NCBI GenBank assembly: GCA_032209605.1
Contig: JASFXZ010000003.1
Span: forward strand, 37,040,762-37,104,761
Source of the DNA: Mactromeris polynyma
Lineage: Eukaryota; Mollusca; Bivalvia; Venerida; Mactridae
Direction: 5' to 3'
Length of the DNA: 64,000 bases
Shown here in pieces: positions 48,494 through 59,256 of the stretch. Numbering within the stretch: position 1 is the stretch's first letter; the number at the start of each line of letters is the position of its first letter. The notes under the pieces were generated by a model. That model was not told where the DNA came from. It saw only the letters and a list, made by a program, of their open reading frames with translations, and searched no databases. Made by a program: the position numbers and the translations under genes.

Positions 48494-49563
48494 TATGGCC
48501 AATTTGGGGCAGATATTTGGCCCCATTCCTCAAAGAAACAAGCGATGTTTGTAAAACATTATGCCCCCTCATGTTTTTTTTTGTCATAGAGGTATGTTTT
48601 GTACAATTGCATTTATTTATAAGCAAGTTCAAAGTATGCTGCACAAATATACATGCTGCAAATGTTTTGTGGACATTTCTTACTTTAATAAACAGTATTT
48701 AATACTCGTCAAAAGCTTTGTAATTCAAAAGTACATTTCCAGGTTAATTTAGAAAAGAGGACACTTAAAAACATTACATGAATTTGTAATTGGATTGTTT
48801 GTATTTGAATATCAAAAGAAAACTCATGTACCTGGGGATGTGGTATGATTGAAAAAGAAAAACCTTGCAAATGAATAACATGAATCACTTATTCCTTCTG
48901 GTATCAAACTATGCAATAAGCTCAGATTTATGACTCAATATTTGATAAAATATAAAAATCTAAAGCAGATTAACTTGATATATATATTGTGAAACATTTT
49001 TAAGATGACAAAAAGGGTTTCGTGGATGCAGATTGGTTAGTACCATTTTGGAAACACTCTGAAACCAAAGGTTTATTGTTAACGCTTGGTTATGAAAGAG
49101 CTATAATCTCGATGAACTGACCTTAAATTTATATAGAAAGTTATGTATAATAGAAGTCCACAATTTTGTCATACTGAACATTCAAATTAATGGGAGGTTT
49201 TAAATACAATTGACCTTGACCCTGTGACCCCAAAATCATTACGGTTCCTCTGCTTACAAAGATGAATGTGTGGACTAAGTTTGAGTATGATAGGTCAAGG
49301 GTTTTTGAGTTATTGATCAGAAACAAAAAAGTTATTGACCGACTGACCGACATGTGCAATTGCAAAGCAATATGCCCTCTCTTCTAATATGGGGAGGCAT
49401 AGAAAGTATACATTTTCCCCTACTTGAAAAGAAAATTCCCCTTACAATAAAATTTTATATTAAAATGTTAGCCTTATAAATACCAAATTTGGTGATTCAT
49501 GATGCAAACTTCCCTACCAAAAGGACCCACCATACTATCCAAAAAACAAGAAAAATGGCTGAA
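48494..49563 (+). repeat. AAATTTGGGG...TTCCCC family, copy 2, split by an insertion
   Basis: The left part 48494-48538 (TATGGCCAATTTGGGGCAGA, CCATTCCTCAAAGAAA) and right part 49401-49563 (AGAAAGTATACATTTTCCCC, AAATTTGGTGATTCATGATG) together align with the uninterrupted copy at 26491-26692. The intervening 862 bp is a separate element. Confidence 0.75.
48539..49400. mobile_element. Bivalve-type repeat inserted into another repeat
   Basis: 862 bp flanked by AGAAA on both sides (48534-48538, 49401-49405), a likely 5-bp target duplication. Near the ends ATGCCCCCTCAT is inverse-related to ATGGGGAGGCAT. The right part (GACCTTGACCCTGTGACCCC, then GACCGACTGACCGACATGTG and AAAGCAATATGCCC) is recognisable as a repeat common in bivalve genomes. 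Confidence 0.65.
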
Positions 49564-50200
49564 CACCTAATTATATATTAATAAAACTTAATTTACATAA
49601 TTATATTTATATCCATGAACAAAAATACTTGGTACTTAAAATGCAACAATAACAATATTAAACTAATTTTGTAAAAACACACCATCACGGAAAACAGAAA
49701 TCCTAAGATAAATTAAAATGTTACATTATTAAACAATAGAATGACAAATTTACACTAAAAAGATTTCTCAAATTTTGTACATTCTTCTAAATCTGTCAAT
49801 TCCATCAGCAGTTCCCCTGAAAAACGTCAAATCCATTGAAGAGAATGTGTGTAAGTTAATCATTGTTAAGAAATTTTGGAAAACTATTGTTCACTTCAAC
49901 ATCACCACACTGAATTGTTTTAGCAGAGTCATCAATGGAAAAAGATTCTTCAAGGCTAACACAAAACCTCCAACACTTGAATTGACCAGCAAATTTTAAG
50001 AACATTTTAATATCGTCACCATGAGAGTAGTACCATTTTCTGAAATATAAAAGATAATTTTTACTCTATCTCGAGAAGATTCAAAAAATAAATTTAACAA
50101 ATCACATCAAACTAGTAATGTGTTCAAAGGTGTCCCTTCTATAATCTATAATTAGCACAACTCTGCTAGTCCTAAACAAATCGCCCAATGGTAACATGAC

Positions 50201-50330
50201 ATAGAGTTCTCTAATTGTCAAGAGAGACAAACAGATACAATTAATAAGTGTGATCTTGACCTTTGAGCTACAGGTAATGGGTACACACTGTCTCATCATG
50301 ATGAACATTTGTGCCTAGTTATTCAGGACA
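50201..50330 (+). repeat. Bivalve-type repeat fragment
   Basis: The sequence GTGATCTTGACCTTTGAGCT followed by ACAGGTAATGGGTACACACT and CATGATGAACATTTGTGCC matches the remembered pattern of a repeat widespread in bivalves. It is truncated on both sides. Confidence 0.55.
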
Positions 50331-50678
50331 ATAAGTTTAGATCCTTTTTAGACCTTTTAAATGCAGAACGGTCAGTTAGCTAAGTAGTAGGTGGTTGCCT
50401 ATACCAACTACACACACTGAATCATACCAAAATCGCTGCTAAACCAAAGAGGAAACAATAAAGTAAACTTAAATTTGTTTAAATAAATTTAATAAATGAC
50501 TACTCTAACTAAACCGTGACAAAATCAAAAGCTTAAATTATGCAAATCAATCACAGTGTGCATAAAATTGCTAGACACATTGAATTAATGTCGTCAAAGT
50601 TAATTCTCAATGCTAAGAATGCAATATAGGTCGAACGAGTACAGGCGAAACAATTTGTGTACGAAAGAACAAAACCTC

Positions 50679-50688
50679 GCGCATGCGC
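50679..50688. promoter_or_regulatory. NRF1-type palindrome GCGCATGCGC
   Basis: A perfect GCGCATGCGC in a locally CpG-rich patch (50640-50890). This is the consensus of nuclear respiratory factor 1 sites in animal promoters. It lies 262 bp downstream (in - strand sense) of the donor at 50941, so it would be intronic to that exon or serve another start. Confidence 0.35.
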
Positions 50689-50940
50689 AGACATTAAAAA
50701 TGTACTTCATCGTATTTTTTTAAAACATGTATTGTATGAGCTCTTATTAACACTATTCAATAGTATGCAATTAATTACGGTAACAGTCACCAACCACAGC
50801 ACCCGATTCTACAGTTTTCAAGGTAGCACGAGGCTGAGCAATATTCATTCGAAAAATGGACGGTTGAGCAGCGAAATAACGGGATGATATTGACCAATGT
50901 TAATTACGACAGTGTTCAAACTGCATACAGTCACACTTAC

Positions 50941-51121
50941 CTGCATCAATGGTAACTTTTATTTGTTCTGTGGAAGCAGTTATTTGTGTATGGTCGTCAA
51001 CTTTAGAACAGCTAATCGTCTGACGATGCTCCCGCTTCTTTACAATGTCAACATCCGGTAGGTTTATAATAAAAACGAGTAATACCGGTCGCGACCCAAT
51101 AACGGACGGCATGCACTTCAT
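50941..51121 (-). CDS. Unidentified first-exon-like ORF with perfect donor
   Basis: On the - strand the ATG at 51121 opens 60 codons and one base, ending at the donor GATGCAG/GTAAGTGTG, a full consensus CAG/GTAAGT. An in-frame stop lies upstream. The product starts MKCMPSVIGSRPVLLVFIIN, a hydrophobic stretch that could be a weak signal or anchor, then LPDVDIVKKREHRQ and a hydrophilic tail ending KVTIDA. I do not recognise it. The exon contains an ETS-like ACCGGATGT. The ATG context is weak (T at -3), so it may instead be a 5' UTR exon. It lies between the inverted ends of the 4.8-kb element. No second exon was identified. Confidence 0.4.
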
Positions 51122-51539
51122 TGACGTTCCACAGACACGTTTTTACGGGGATTTTTTGTCAAATGGAGATATTAATATAAACATTAGTGCATATTAAGTA
51201 CGTGTCGGGAAAAAAATAATTTCGACGTAAAAAGATAATGAAATATAGCTAACTATAATTTAAATACACTTTCTGAAAGGCACAAATAACTTAATTTTTT
51301 TTTTATTTTAAAAGTCTGAATTTTTAAGACTTTCCAATGATGAGAGTTAATTGTTATTTTTTTGAACTCTGAATTGTTCAGATATTTTAATATAATTGAG
51401 TAAGTGCACAGTAAAATTAATCATAATTTCTGTTTTTCCATGCTGATTTATAGCCCTTTATTATCATGATTGCCTTTACATAAATTTGTGCAACTTTGCA
51501 TTGATTGAGTATTCCTTTTGGCAGGGGATGGCCATGTTT

Positions 51540-51996
51540 TTTATTGTTATTATTAAAGTCTGAATTGTTCAGACCATTGGTGCAGACATTTTTCAGTGTT
51601 ACTGATCATATGGAAAACAAATCTGAATATGTCAGAAACTAAAGAAAAAGTTTCAGTGTAAAAATGATTAAAAAAACAAGGCTGAAAAAATGTGAATCAG
51701 GTCAGTATGAATTCAGCAATACGTATACACTCTGAAACTGGCTGAATGTTTGGGTCTGAACATGTCAGCTTGTTTTCAGTGTTTGTTCAGACATATTCCG
51801 TGGAGCTGAATTATGACTGAACTCAAATTTAAACATTCAGCACTGTTCAGCTTTTATTCAGACAACATTCAGATGCTTTATTTTGTTGTTCAGCAGTAAT
51901 TCAGTCCCAAATTTTGCCATCAGACTGAATTCAGCATTCATTCAGCACAAATTCAGCTTGATTCAGACAAACTTCAGACTTTCTGTTTCATGAGGG
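51540..51996. repeat. Right CTGAA/TTCAG subterminal array
   Basis: Dense TTCAG and CTGAA motifs in mixed orientation, becoming mainly ATTCAG toward the terminus (GAATTCAGCATTCATTCAGC, then AATTCAGCTTGATTCAGAC). The last 58 bp is the inverse of the left end at 47160. A sparser continuation starts near 51310. Confidence 0.8.
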
Positions 51997-54727
51997 GTGA
52001 CACTTCGAAAGACAAGAGCTTCTTTCTGCATGGAAAGACGTATTTCATGAATAAATGTAACCAATATTCAGGACTCTTTTAATATTTTACTTTAAAATAC
52101 TGTTTGCTGATCTTAATTGAACTTAATTGCCCGTTTTTGAAATTTTGATGTTTTAAAGTGAAACTCTTTTTTTTTTGATCATCCAATGGATATTTTGGTA
52201 GAAAAAACGTAAAGCAATTTCTAAAAAAACATTGGCCTAAAGGAAGATGTTTCATGTGTTACGGTTTTATTGCGTTATTACCATGATGTACAACAAGCCT
52301 AGATGGTAAGGTACCCCATGGAGGGTAGTCACTTGTTAAATAGTATATAATTGTTGTGAACAGGTTGTTCTGATGTGTAGGGGTAAGATAATAGATTAGT
52401 AGATCTGTGATCAATGTTGGCATAGTAACAGAATCATTTATGTTTCTATGTTACCACTGTGATACAACTGGACAGTTTATAGGCTTCTGCTGGCAATGTT
52501 AGAGGGTTTTATGGCTTTATATTAAGGAGAGAATACAACTTCAATGTTATTTCTAAAACCCCGGCCATTGGTTTTTTTTGCTTACCATTATGATGCTTTC
52601 ATTTCCGGCATGGCTGTATAATATTGATTTTGACCTACATTTTAGACCAATCAAATATTGTGTATGAAGCACTTTATTTAAATATGCAGCCAATTAGATA
52701 ATTTGATTGGTTCATATTTTAAGTGGAGAGGCACCAAACGGCATTTCTCAAAAAAATAATTCACTTTCCCATAGCGTACCCCTCTGGCAAAATCAGAGTT
52801 CCGAAATAGGGCGATTCTTTAGACAACATTCTATTTACGCTGCCCATCTTTTTTTAAGATATTTCTTGTTTATACTTAATGGCCTTGAGTTTTTTGTTGT
52901 GAATGAAAGTTCACAGTATAGATATTTCAGCTCAATGTCAAGATATCTCATACACAAGTCATTTGTACTGATGTTGCTATCATGCGTATTGCTTCATTTT
53001 CAAACTTACTCAAACTTTGGCAAATAGATTCCTTGGTGATGGTATTTTTAGTGATTATTAAACATTTTCACCCATCTGCTGATAGTAGTCTGAGAACCAG
53101 TTCTATAACTTCTGGATGAGACTGTGGTTCCTGTAACGTTTTTGTAATGTATCTATTTGGAAAGCAAATTTACTCACTGTTTTTACGTAACAGTCATTTT
53201 ATTGAAACTGAAAGAAGTCACTGATTGTAAAACATTACCTGTTTATTCTGTCTAAATTAACAGCTTGATTGATTTTTTATGAGTGAAAAAGTGTCTGCCA
53301 TGTTGACTTCTGCCAAGTTTAATGAGTTTGGCAGATATGTAAGGGAGGTAACAATTGTAAGTGCTAAATCTTTTTCTTGTATAAAGGGAGGTAACTTCAT
53401 ATGTCAAATAACCCCTGTACACTATTTTTTTGGCTGTGATCTAAGACAACACTGTATTATTTATGTTAAGTCTTCAAAGAAAATGAATCCTATGTGAAGT
53501 TATTTATAGGATAATCTGATGTAAATGTACCAGAAAATTACACAGTCTGAACAAGGAGACCGACTTACATACAGGTAGCTTTTCTTGTCATACAGTTTTC
53601 ATTGCCACTTCACCCTTAGAATTACCTGCGTTTATATGTACAACATTCTCAAGAATTGGACAAGAGGGTATGATAAAGATCTATTTGTGATTTGAATGTT
53701 GTAGAATGTGCATTATAGCATTTAAATGTTGAAAGTTTGAATGTGATTATTTGAGTTGGAGTATTCCTTATAAAATTCTATTTTCTTTAAAAAAATCATT
53801 TTGTATGAGGTTGACCATGTACATGAGCCAGATAGTGTTGTATTATAACTATAAATGTTTTAAGTTAATTGTACATGATGTATAACTAAAATACGAAGAT
53901 GTGAATGTTTCAATATTTAATATGGTTAATTGCTAATAGGCCTAAAAATCTAGGCTTGTTTCTGCGTTTACTCCATCAAATCTCATTATTTTACTGAAAG
54001 TCTAACCCAAAAGTTTTGTTTCTGCTTGAAAAACATGTAATAGGACAATTCCTATACATGCCTATTTCTCACCCATCACCAACCAGAATTCAAGAAATTC
54101 AATTGGAAGCTTCACAGCAAAGTACCAAGAGACGAGAGACGATGTGCATATTGTCGGCATGTTCTGGTTAGATGATTCTTCACATTCTTCGGGGTCACCA
54201 TCGGTTCTCTACAGATAATTTCTTGTTTCAGCCTGTACCCAGAAACATACTTAAATTTTAGGCAGTATGACTGAATGAATAAAGGTTACAGTCATATAAT
54301 TAAAGTTAAGAGATACATTCAGGCTATATTCAACACATTGCTGTAATCACTAAATTACCGGAAATTGTGTATAGATAAGTTAGACTGTTTCAATCTATGT
54401 GGAAAACTGAATGAGCTCTGCTGGTGTGCTGTGGAAATGTTTGGAATGTTTCCTGTCCAGTCTGGTAAATTGAAATCATGTTTCCAACATCACTACATGT
54501 ACATATTGATGAGCTGGAAATTACTTTCTTGTGTTGATGTTAAGTTGATGAGCATGTGTTCAAGCTGTGAATGGATTCCTGGTCAGTCATAGAACTTGAG
54601 AGCTGAAACTTGTGGCCTTGATTGTTGTTTGTTTGCCTTTTAACCAAAGTGTATACAAAAGTATAATGGTGCTCTTGTGTTTCTATGTATGTTGTTCTGA
54701 GATTTTGTTGTCTATTCAACTCTATTA
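51997..54727. other. Intron 1 sequence with a CCAAT cluster
   Basis: At 52565-52712 four CCAAT/ATTGG motifs occur within 150 bp (CATTGGTT, GACCAATCA, CCAATTAG, GATTGGTT). A 106-codon + strand open frame follows (52707-53027) without a recognisable domain. AAGGGAGGTAAC occurs twice, near 53340 and 53384. No gene is called. Confidence 0.35.
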
Positions 54728-54853
54728 CAGGGGTGTGATTTAAATTCTTGAAGTAGGTATCCCTATTATGATCATTCATACAAGAAAAGTAGCTGGGTGA
54801 TATAATGCTTAATTAACTGGGTAATTTTACCGGCTCTTATTCAGACACCCCAG
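54728..54853 (+). mobile_element. hAT-like MITE, family CAGGGGYGTCA, copy 2
   Basis: Ends CAGGGGTGT and GACACCCCAG; the core CATACAAGAAAAGTAGCTGG plus GTGAT and ACCGG is shared with the opposite-orientation copy at 24252-24405. No target duplication is visible. Confidence 0.6.
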
Positions 54854-56782
54854 ATTATTCATTATAGTTCTTCAAATGCTGGACATTTTATTGTTTGTCT
54901 GAATGATTTTAATTGTTGACATTTTTTGTGAATTAATTAACCCTCACAGTATCAAAAAGTAATGATATGTTGAAAGTGAATTATTTAACAGGGATTTAGG
55001 CCACACTGATCCTAGATAGGACATGAAATAAAACAAAGGAAGGAGAAGAGGTATAAAACATATAAAACAGACTGTAAAACAATTTAATTTGAGTAATGCT
55101 TACTATTGACTTTGTCAATGATCTTATACTTGTGATTTTCATACAATTACATTCTCCACCATTCTTCCATTTTTAAGTTATATGACTAAAAAAATGAGGG
55201 CTACTGGTATATTAAATTGGTTCTGTGGCAAAACTTTTTATCAGTTTATCAATTTGGTCCTGTCTGTATTGACCACATATATCAAATATTCCATTTGCTT
55301 TATTTCTTTGATAAATCCATTGATTCTATCCGATTCACCATCGAATTCGAAATGATTTTTATTCAGATATATTTTATCAATGATTTACAGTTGTACATAC
55401 CTTCCCAGAGTTTTATCAATGATGCCATAAGACTATAGACTATCCAGAAATACTTAGTACATAGAGTTTTGATCCACTCCGATATACCTTGATCATTCTG
55501 GTTTGTCTGCCATTACATGCTTAATCAAACAGCTGTGATCCTCTGGCTCTTCATCATCTGCATGTGGCATTTTTTCGTGGGGGATATTACTTTTTTTCGT
55601 ACCTGGTTTTTCACAACTTGTACATGTGCCGTGTGCTTAAATTTAGGGCTTTTCGTTTCTTCCTGTGTGGAAAAAAAATGGTGTGGAATTTTGAATTTTT
55701 CTGTGGAATTCTCAATTTCTGATTTATTGGTAACGGAAAACAGTTTTTCGGGTATTTAAAGTGTATTTGGATAAAGGTGTTAAAAGAATTACTGAAATTT
55801 CGTGCACTGAGTGTCTTCTTGTTGCTAAATATACAGTATTATATGTTCTTCTCATCAATCAATCTCGGAGTATTTGATTAAATTTGAGTTATTCGGAAAG
55901 TTTCGTTGCTATGACTGTTAATTGGATCAGTCTTGACTGCATTGTCAAATATTTGTCTGGATAATTAGCCTTGTGTTAATCACGTAAGTATATTAACTTA
56001 TCATAAATGTGTGCTGTTAGATCATTGCTGTTATATGTTACTAAGAATGATACTGTATTACATAAAGGGGTTGTGAATAATGATTCTTGGTAGATATATT
56101 ACAGGAAAGTTATTACATGACTGCGTTAATGCCCACTAATATGACTTAATTCATTTTTGTTGAATATGCATGTAATTTGCTAGAAAACATCGGACATTTT
56201 GAGGTTCAACAAGTTTGTAATTGAAACACTTACTTTCTGTCATTGTACAACTGTCCCTGTATAAGTCATTGTATTGAGAAGATATTGTTAATAAAAATAA
56301 TTTCATCATCATGTATTTTAATATTGATGCGTTATGTATGTCAGTAACATTTAATGTACATGTAAAGTGTTAATTGATTTAGGTTGTAACTATAATTTAT
56401 GTTTATGAGTTGACATATGGAACTTATCATATCAATCTTAATCATTTATTAATTAGATATATTGTTCATATTATATGATTGGCAAAAACATGTTATACTA
56501 GTTAGCTATCGGCATTGGGCCATCATATAATGTGAGACAGGCTTGGGTCAGATACTAAGTGGAAGTGTACATGATTCTATGGAATAACATGCCAGCATCG
56601 GTTATCTTCGCAAATGATGATGAAATATTGATTCCTTAAACCTTTATTTCCTTTATTAGTCCATCTGCTTTACCTTTTGTTTAGTCATAGTTTGCCCAAA
56701 ATGTATTTCTTTATGAATTAATTCTTATTGTCAAACCACAATTTATTAAACATGAGATACACAGTAACACAGAGAAAAACCA
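54854..56782. other. Intron 1 sequence, nothing recognised
   Basis: AT-rich DNA, short open frames only. Confidence 0.4.
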
Positions 56783-56950
56783 AGATTCGGAGGGGGTATA
56801 AAAGAGAAAGCCACAAAGCTCGACAGGCCTTCTACTCACAGATCACTGATGGACGGCATAAAACAAAATTAAGCACAGGATTTTGTCAATGGGAAAAGAA
56901 TAAAACTAAAAAAGAAAGGGAACAGTAAAAACTAGATTCGGAGGGGGTAT
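56783..56950 (+). repeat. Direct repeat pair AGATTCGGAGGGGGTAT
   Basis: Identical 17-bp strings start at 56783 and 56934, 151 bp apart, each followed by R-AAA. The spacer is A-rich with open sequence but no recognisable domain. It lies within 310 bp of the exon 2 acceptor. Confidence 0.75.
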
Positions 56951-57084
56951 GAAATAATATTGATATGGAGGTGAATGGTGCAGAATTATTGTGGATGCAG
57001 CCTTTGGTCCTCCATATGGCGATTTTAGTCTGATGTTATGAAACTTTTGATACTTTGTAATAAATTATTGACATTTATTTTCAG

Positions 57085-57236
57085 ATTAATCCAAACAGTA
57101 AAGCATATAAGGAAGGCATTCAAGTGGGAGATTATGTGGAGAGTATAAATGGACAGAAAGCTAAGGGACTTGGACATCAAGATGCACAGCAATTGATCAA
57201 ATCAGCAACTGAGCAACTAATTATGGAACTTACAAG
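57085..57236 (+). CDS. PDZ-domain protein (PDLIM/ZASP-like), exon 2
   Basis: The second half of the PDZ domain: INPNSKAYKEGIQVGDYVES, then INGQKAKGLGHQDAQQLIK and SATEQLIMELTR. The acceptor is TTATTTTCAG/ATTAAT and the donor ACAAG/GTATCT. It enters in phase 0, matching exon 1, and leaves two bases into a codon. The GDxVxxING turn and the HxxAQxxIK helix are the hallmark of PDLIM/ZASP PDZ domains; the His is the alphaB1 residue that defines class I peptide selectivity. Joined to exon 1 the domain is complete at about 81 residues, the expected size. It sits 41.5 kb from exon 1. Confidence 0.92.
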
Positions 57237-58646
57237 GTATCTTTCCAGTCTCATCACATGTAGTAGAACTTTTGATCGTTTGGTGCAAAATTATCTTTAA
57301 GTTTTTATAAAGAAGTAGTAGTTGCATTAGTCTTGTTCCTAATCCTGGATTTCAGTGTTATCCGATTGGATTTACTGATTACTGTCATTCGTTTTAATGC
57401 AGTCAATTAGTTGCATTGGAAGTACATAGCTGTGATGTTTGATGTTCCTAGAATTATCACAGGCCCACCCTGGTTGCTCAATAGTGAACAAGACAACTTA
57501 AAACTACCAATCCAGTAGTGATGACATAGATTCTAGGTGAAATATGTGATGAGGATGATTTTACTGCAGATAATACATGAAGACATTTGTCCCACCAGAA
57601 ATACATGTTGGTGAATTATCAGTTGCTTGGTGAAGACTGTTGGGTTCTGGTTGAAAAATCAGGAAAATTGATTAGGTCGTACTCTAGCAACATTTTCCTC
57701 GAAACTATATTTTGTTCTGTGTTTTTTCTTGGACAAAACCTTTGTGTCTGATATAATTGTACATGTTTGTAAATATACTGCCTTCAGGAATGGTTTTGTG
57801 AGTTCTGAGAGTTTGCATTGCCAACATGCTCAGGTTTTTGTTCTCTTGTGGCAAAGGCACACTGTACCGACTCTTGTGTGGAGTCAAGTTTTATTTTACT
57901 TTTCAATTACCAACTTAAGTGTCAGTTTACATTGAGCATGTCTGGTTTTCTGGGGATGTCTCAATTCTGAAGGGCATGATTGTATGGACTGCTTTAAGCA
58001 TAACACACTTCATTCTTTATAGTAAGGTAACCTGAATAAATGTGGCTCTTCTGATACTTCTGAGTATGCACATTTCACCACTTGTAATTATTTTAAATTT
58101 CATAAATTGATTTTTGAAGTATCATGCCTATCTTTTCATCATGTCTCTCTGTATATATTTTGTTAGCCCTGTCAGAGATGTATACATACTTTGAGTTAAG
58201 ACGGAGACTTTGTTCTTATTATAACTATATTATCCTGGTATGTATATTCTTGGAATCAAGGCCAGGAACTAGTCCTAGTTAATCCAAGATGTTTTCTAAA
58301 TGATAACAAGTAGTGGTAGCTAATTGTACATTGCTGGCACAACTGTTGATAGTAAGGTAGAAACAGGTGAATCTTGTGTTTTTAGCACTGTGACATAGTG
58401 TATACAGTTATCTATATACACAGCATACACTGGAAGTCAACATAGACAGCTTCTGTTGCTGTTCTATATAAACACCCTGAAATTGCCAAACAATTGCTGT
58501 TATTATGCTTGAAATCAAAGAACTGGAAGCCATATAAACTAATTAAAACTCCCAACAAGATAATGATAAAAAACTAAAGGAGAATTACTCTTGGTAGGCA
58601 TTTTCAATTCCTGCTATGATATGTTATACACATTGTATACTTTCAG

Positions 58647-58726
58647 AGTGGGATCTAAACCTAATGGTGCAATGAATGGTGATATACATAACCATATAGA
58701 TCATGAACTTGCAGTACTCAACTCAG
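58647..58726 (+). CDS. PDZ-domain protein, exon 3 (linker)
   Basis: 80 bp between the acceptor ATACTTTCAG/AGTGGG and donor ACTCAG/GTAATT. It completes the Arg codon started in exon 2 and reads RVGSKPNGAMNGDIHN then HIDHELAVLNS, leaving one base into a codon. The next AG two bases on would give an immediate stop, which fixes the acceptor. The residues lie just C-terminal to the PDZ fold and look like a flexible linker; no ZM motif is present. Confidence 0.78.
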
Positions 58727-58842
58727 GTAATTATCTTCCTTTAGTAGTAGTAATTATCCACTAATGTGACAGCTATGATGTACATTAAGTGTGCTTCTCC
58801 AGCTTATAATCAATGTTCAATGGGTTTATCCTCCTCTTACAG

Positions 58843-58979
58843 GTTTTCAGAGATCAAATACAGTGACCATTGCATGGAAGTCAGTGATTGTTACCAAATG
58901 GACCATGAATACTTACCTTTTATCTGGTTTAATGTTTGTTTGCAATATTATACTGGTCTATAAGAACATGCTGGCTTAA
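58843..58979 (+). CDS. Candidate alternative terminal exon
   Basis: A good acceptor (TTATCCTCCTCTTACAG, ending 58842) is followed by a frame that matches the phase left by exon 3. It reads FQRSNTVTIAWKSVIVTKW then TMNTYLLSGLMFVCNIILVY and KNMLA before TAA at 58977-58979. AATAAA lies 43 bp further on (59022-59027). Spliced to exons 1-3 this gives a protein of about 153 residues with a hydrophobic C-terminal segment. A second AG at 58849-58850 would select another open frame in the same exon, ending at 58963. Transcript support is needed; the alternative is that this is intronic and exon 3 joins an exon beyond the window. Confidence 0.35.
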
Positions 58980-59021
58980 TTTGCTAATTTCAATTTTTGT
59001 GCTGTAGTAGTTTAGACATGA

Positions 59022-59027
59022 AATAAA
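59022..59027 (+). terminator. Possible polyadenylation signal AATAAA
   Basis: Canonical AATAAA 43 bp after the stop of the candidate terminal exon, followed by TTTTCAGG and T-rich sequence. In AT-rich DNA this hexamer is common, so position is the only support. Confidence 0.3.
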
Positions 59028-59047
59028 TGCTATAAACTTATTTTCAG

Positions 59048-59256
59048 GCGTATATCTATTGCATCTGTTGCATATGTTATTACAGTATGCGCTTAGATTG
59101 CACTTATTATGCTACTTATATTTTGTAGATAGAAACTTTAAGTCAGCTAAGTGTTTTTCAGATGCAGTGCATCCCCCATACGATAGACAACATCTACATA
59201 TTGATACTCAAATTAGATATTATATATATTTGTTGGGTTATTTTGAAAACTTTTAA
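59048..59256 (+). other. Phase-compatible open stretch after exon 3
   Basis: The acceptor CTTATTTTCAG (to 59047) and a second one TGTTTTTCAG (to 59160) both open the frame required after exon 3; the second reads DAVHPPYDRQHLHIDTQ. The frame ends TAA at 59254-59256 and no convincing donor is present. It is a weaker terminal-exon candidate than 58843-58979. Confidence 0.15.

Larger units (their letters stand above)
47160..51996. mobile_element. 4.8-kb inverted-repeat-bounded element with CTGAA arrays
   Basis: The left end CCCTCATGAAA, then GTCTGAA and TCTGAATCAAGCTGAATTT, is found inverted at the right end ending TTTCATGAGGG; about 50 of 58 terminal positions match. Both terminal zones (about 47160-47880 and 51540-51996) are packed with CTGAA/TTCAG motifs at irregular spacing, in mixed orientation, as in transposons with subterminal transposase-binding repeats. 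The interior holds nested repeats and a - strand exon-like ORF but no transposase I recognise. No clear target duplication was found (GGTC versus GGTG at best). Superfamily undetermined; likely non-autonomous or a foldback type. Confidence 0.6.

Noticed and set aside
52707..53027. 106-codon + strand ORF after a CCAAT cluster
   Set aside because: No domain, low-complexity hydrophobic composition, no clear splice sites; reported only as unannotated intron.
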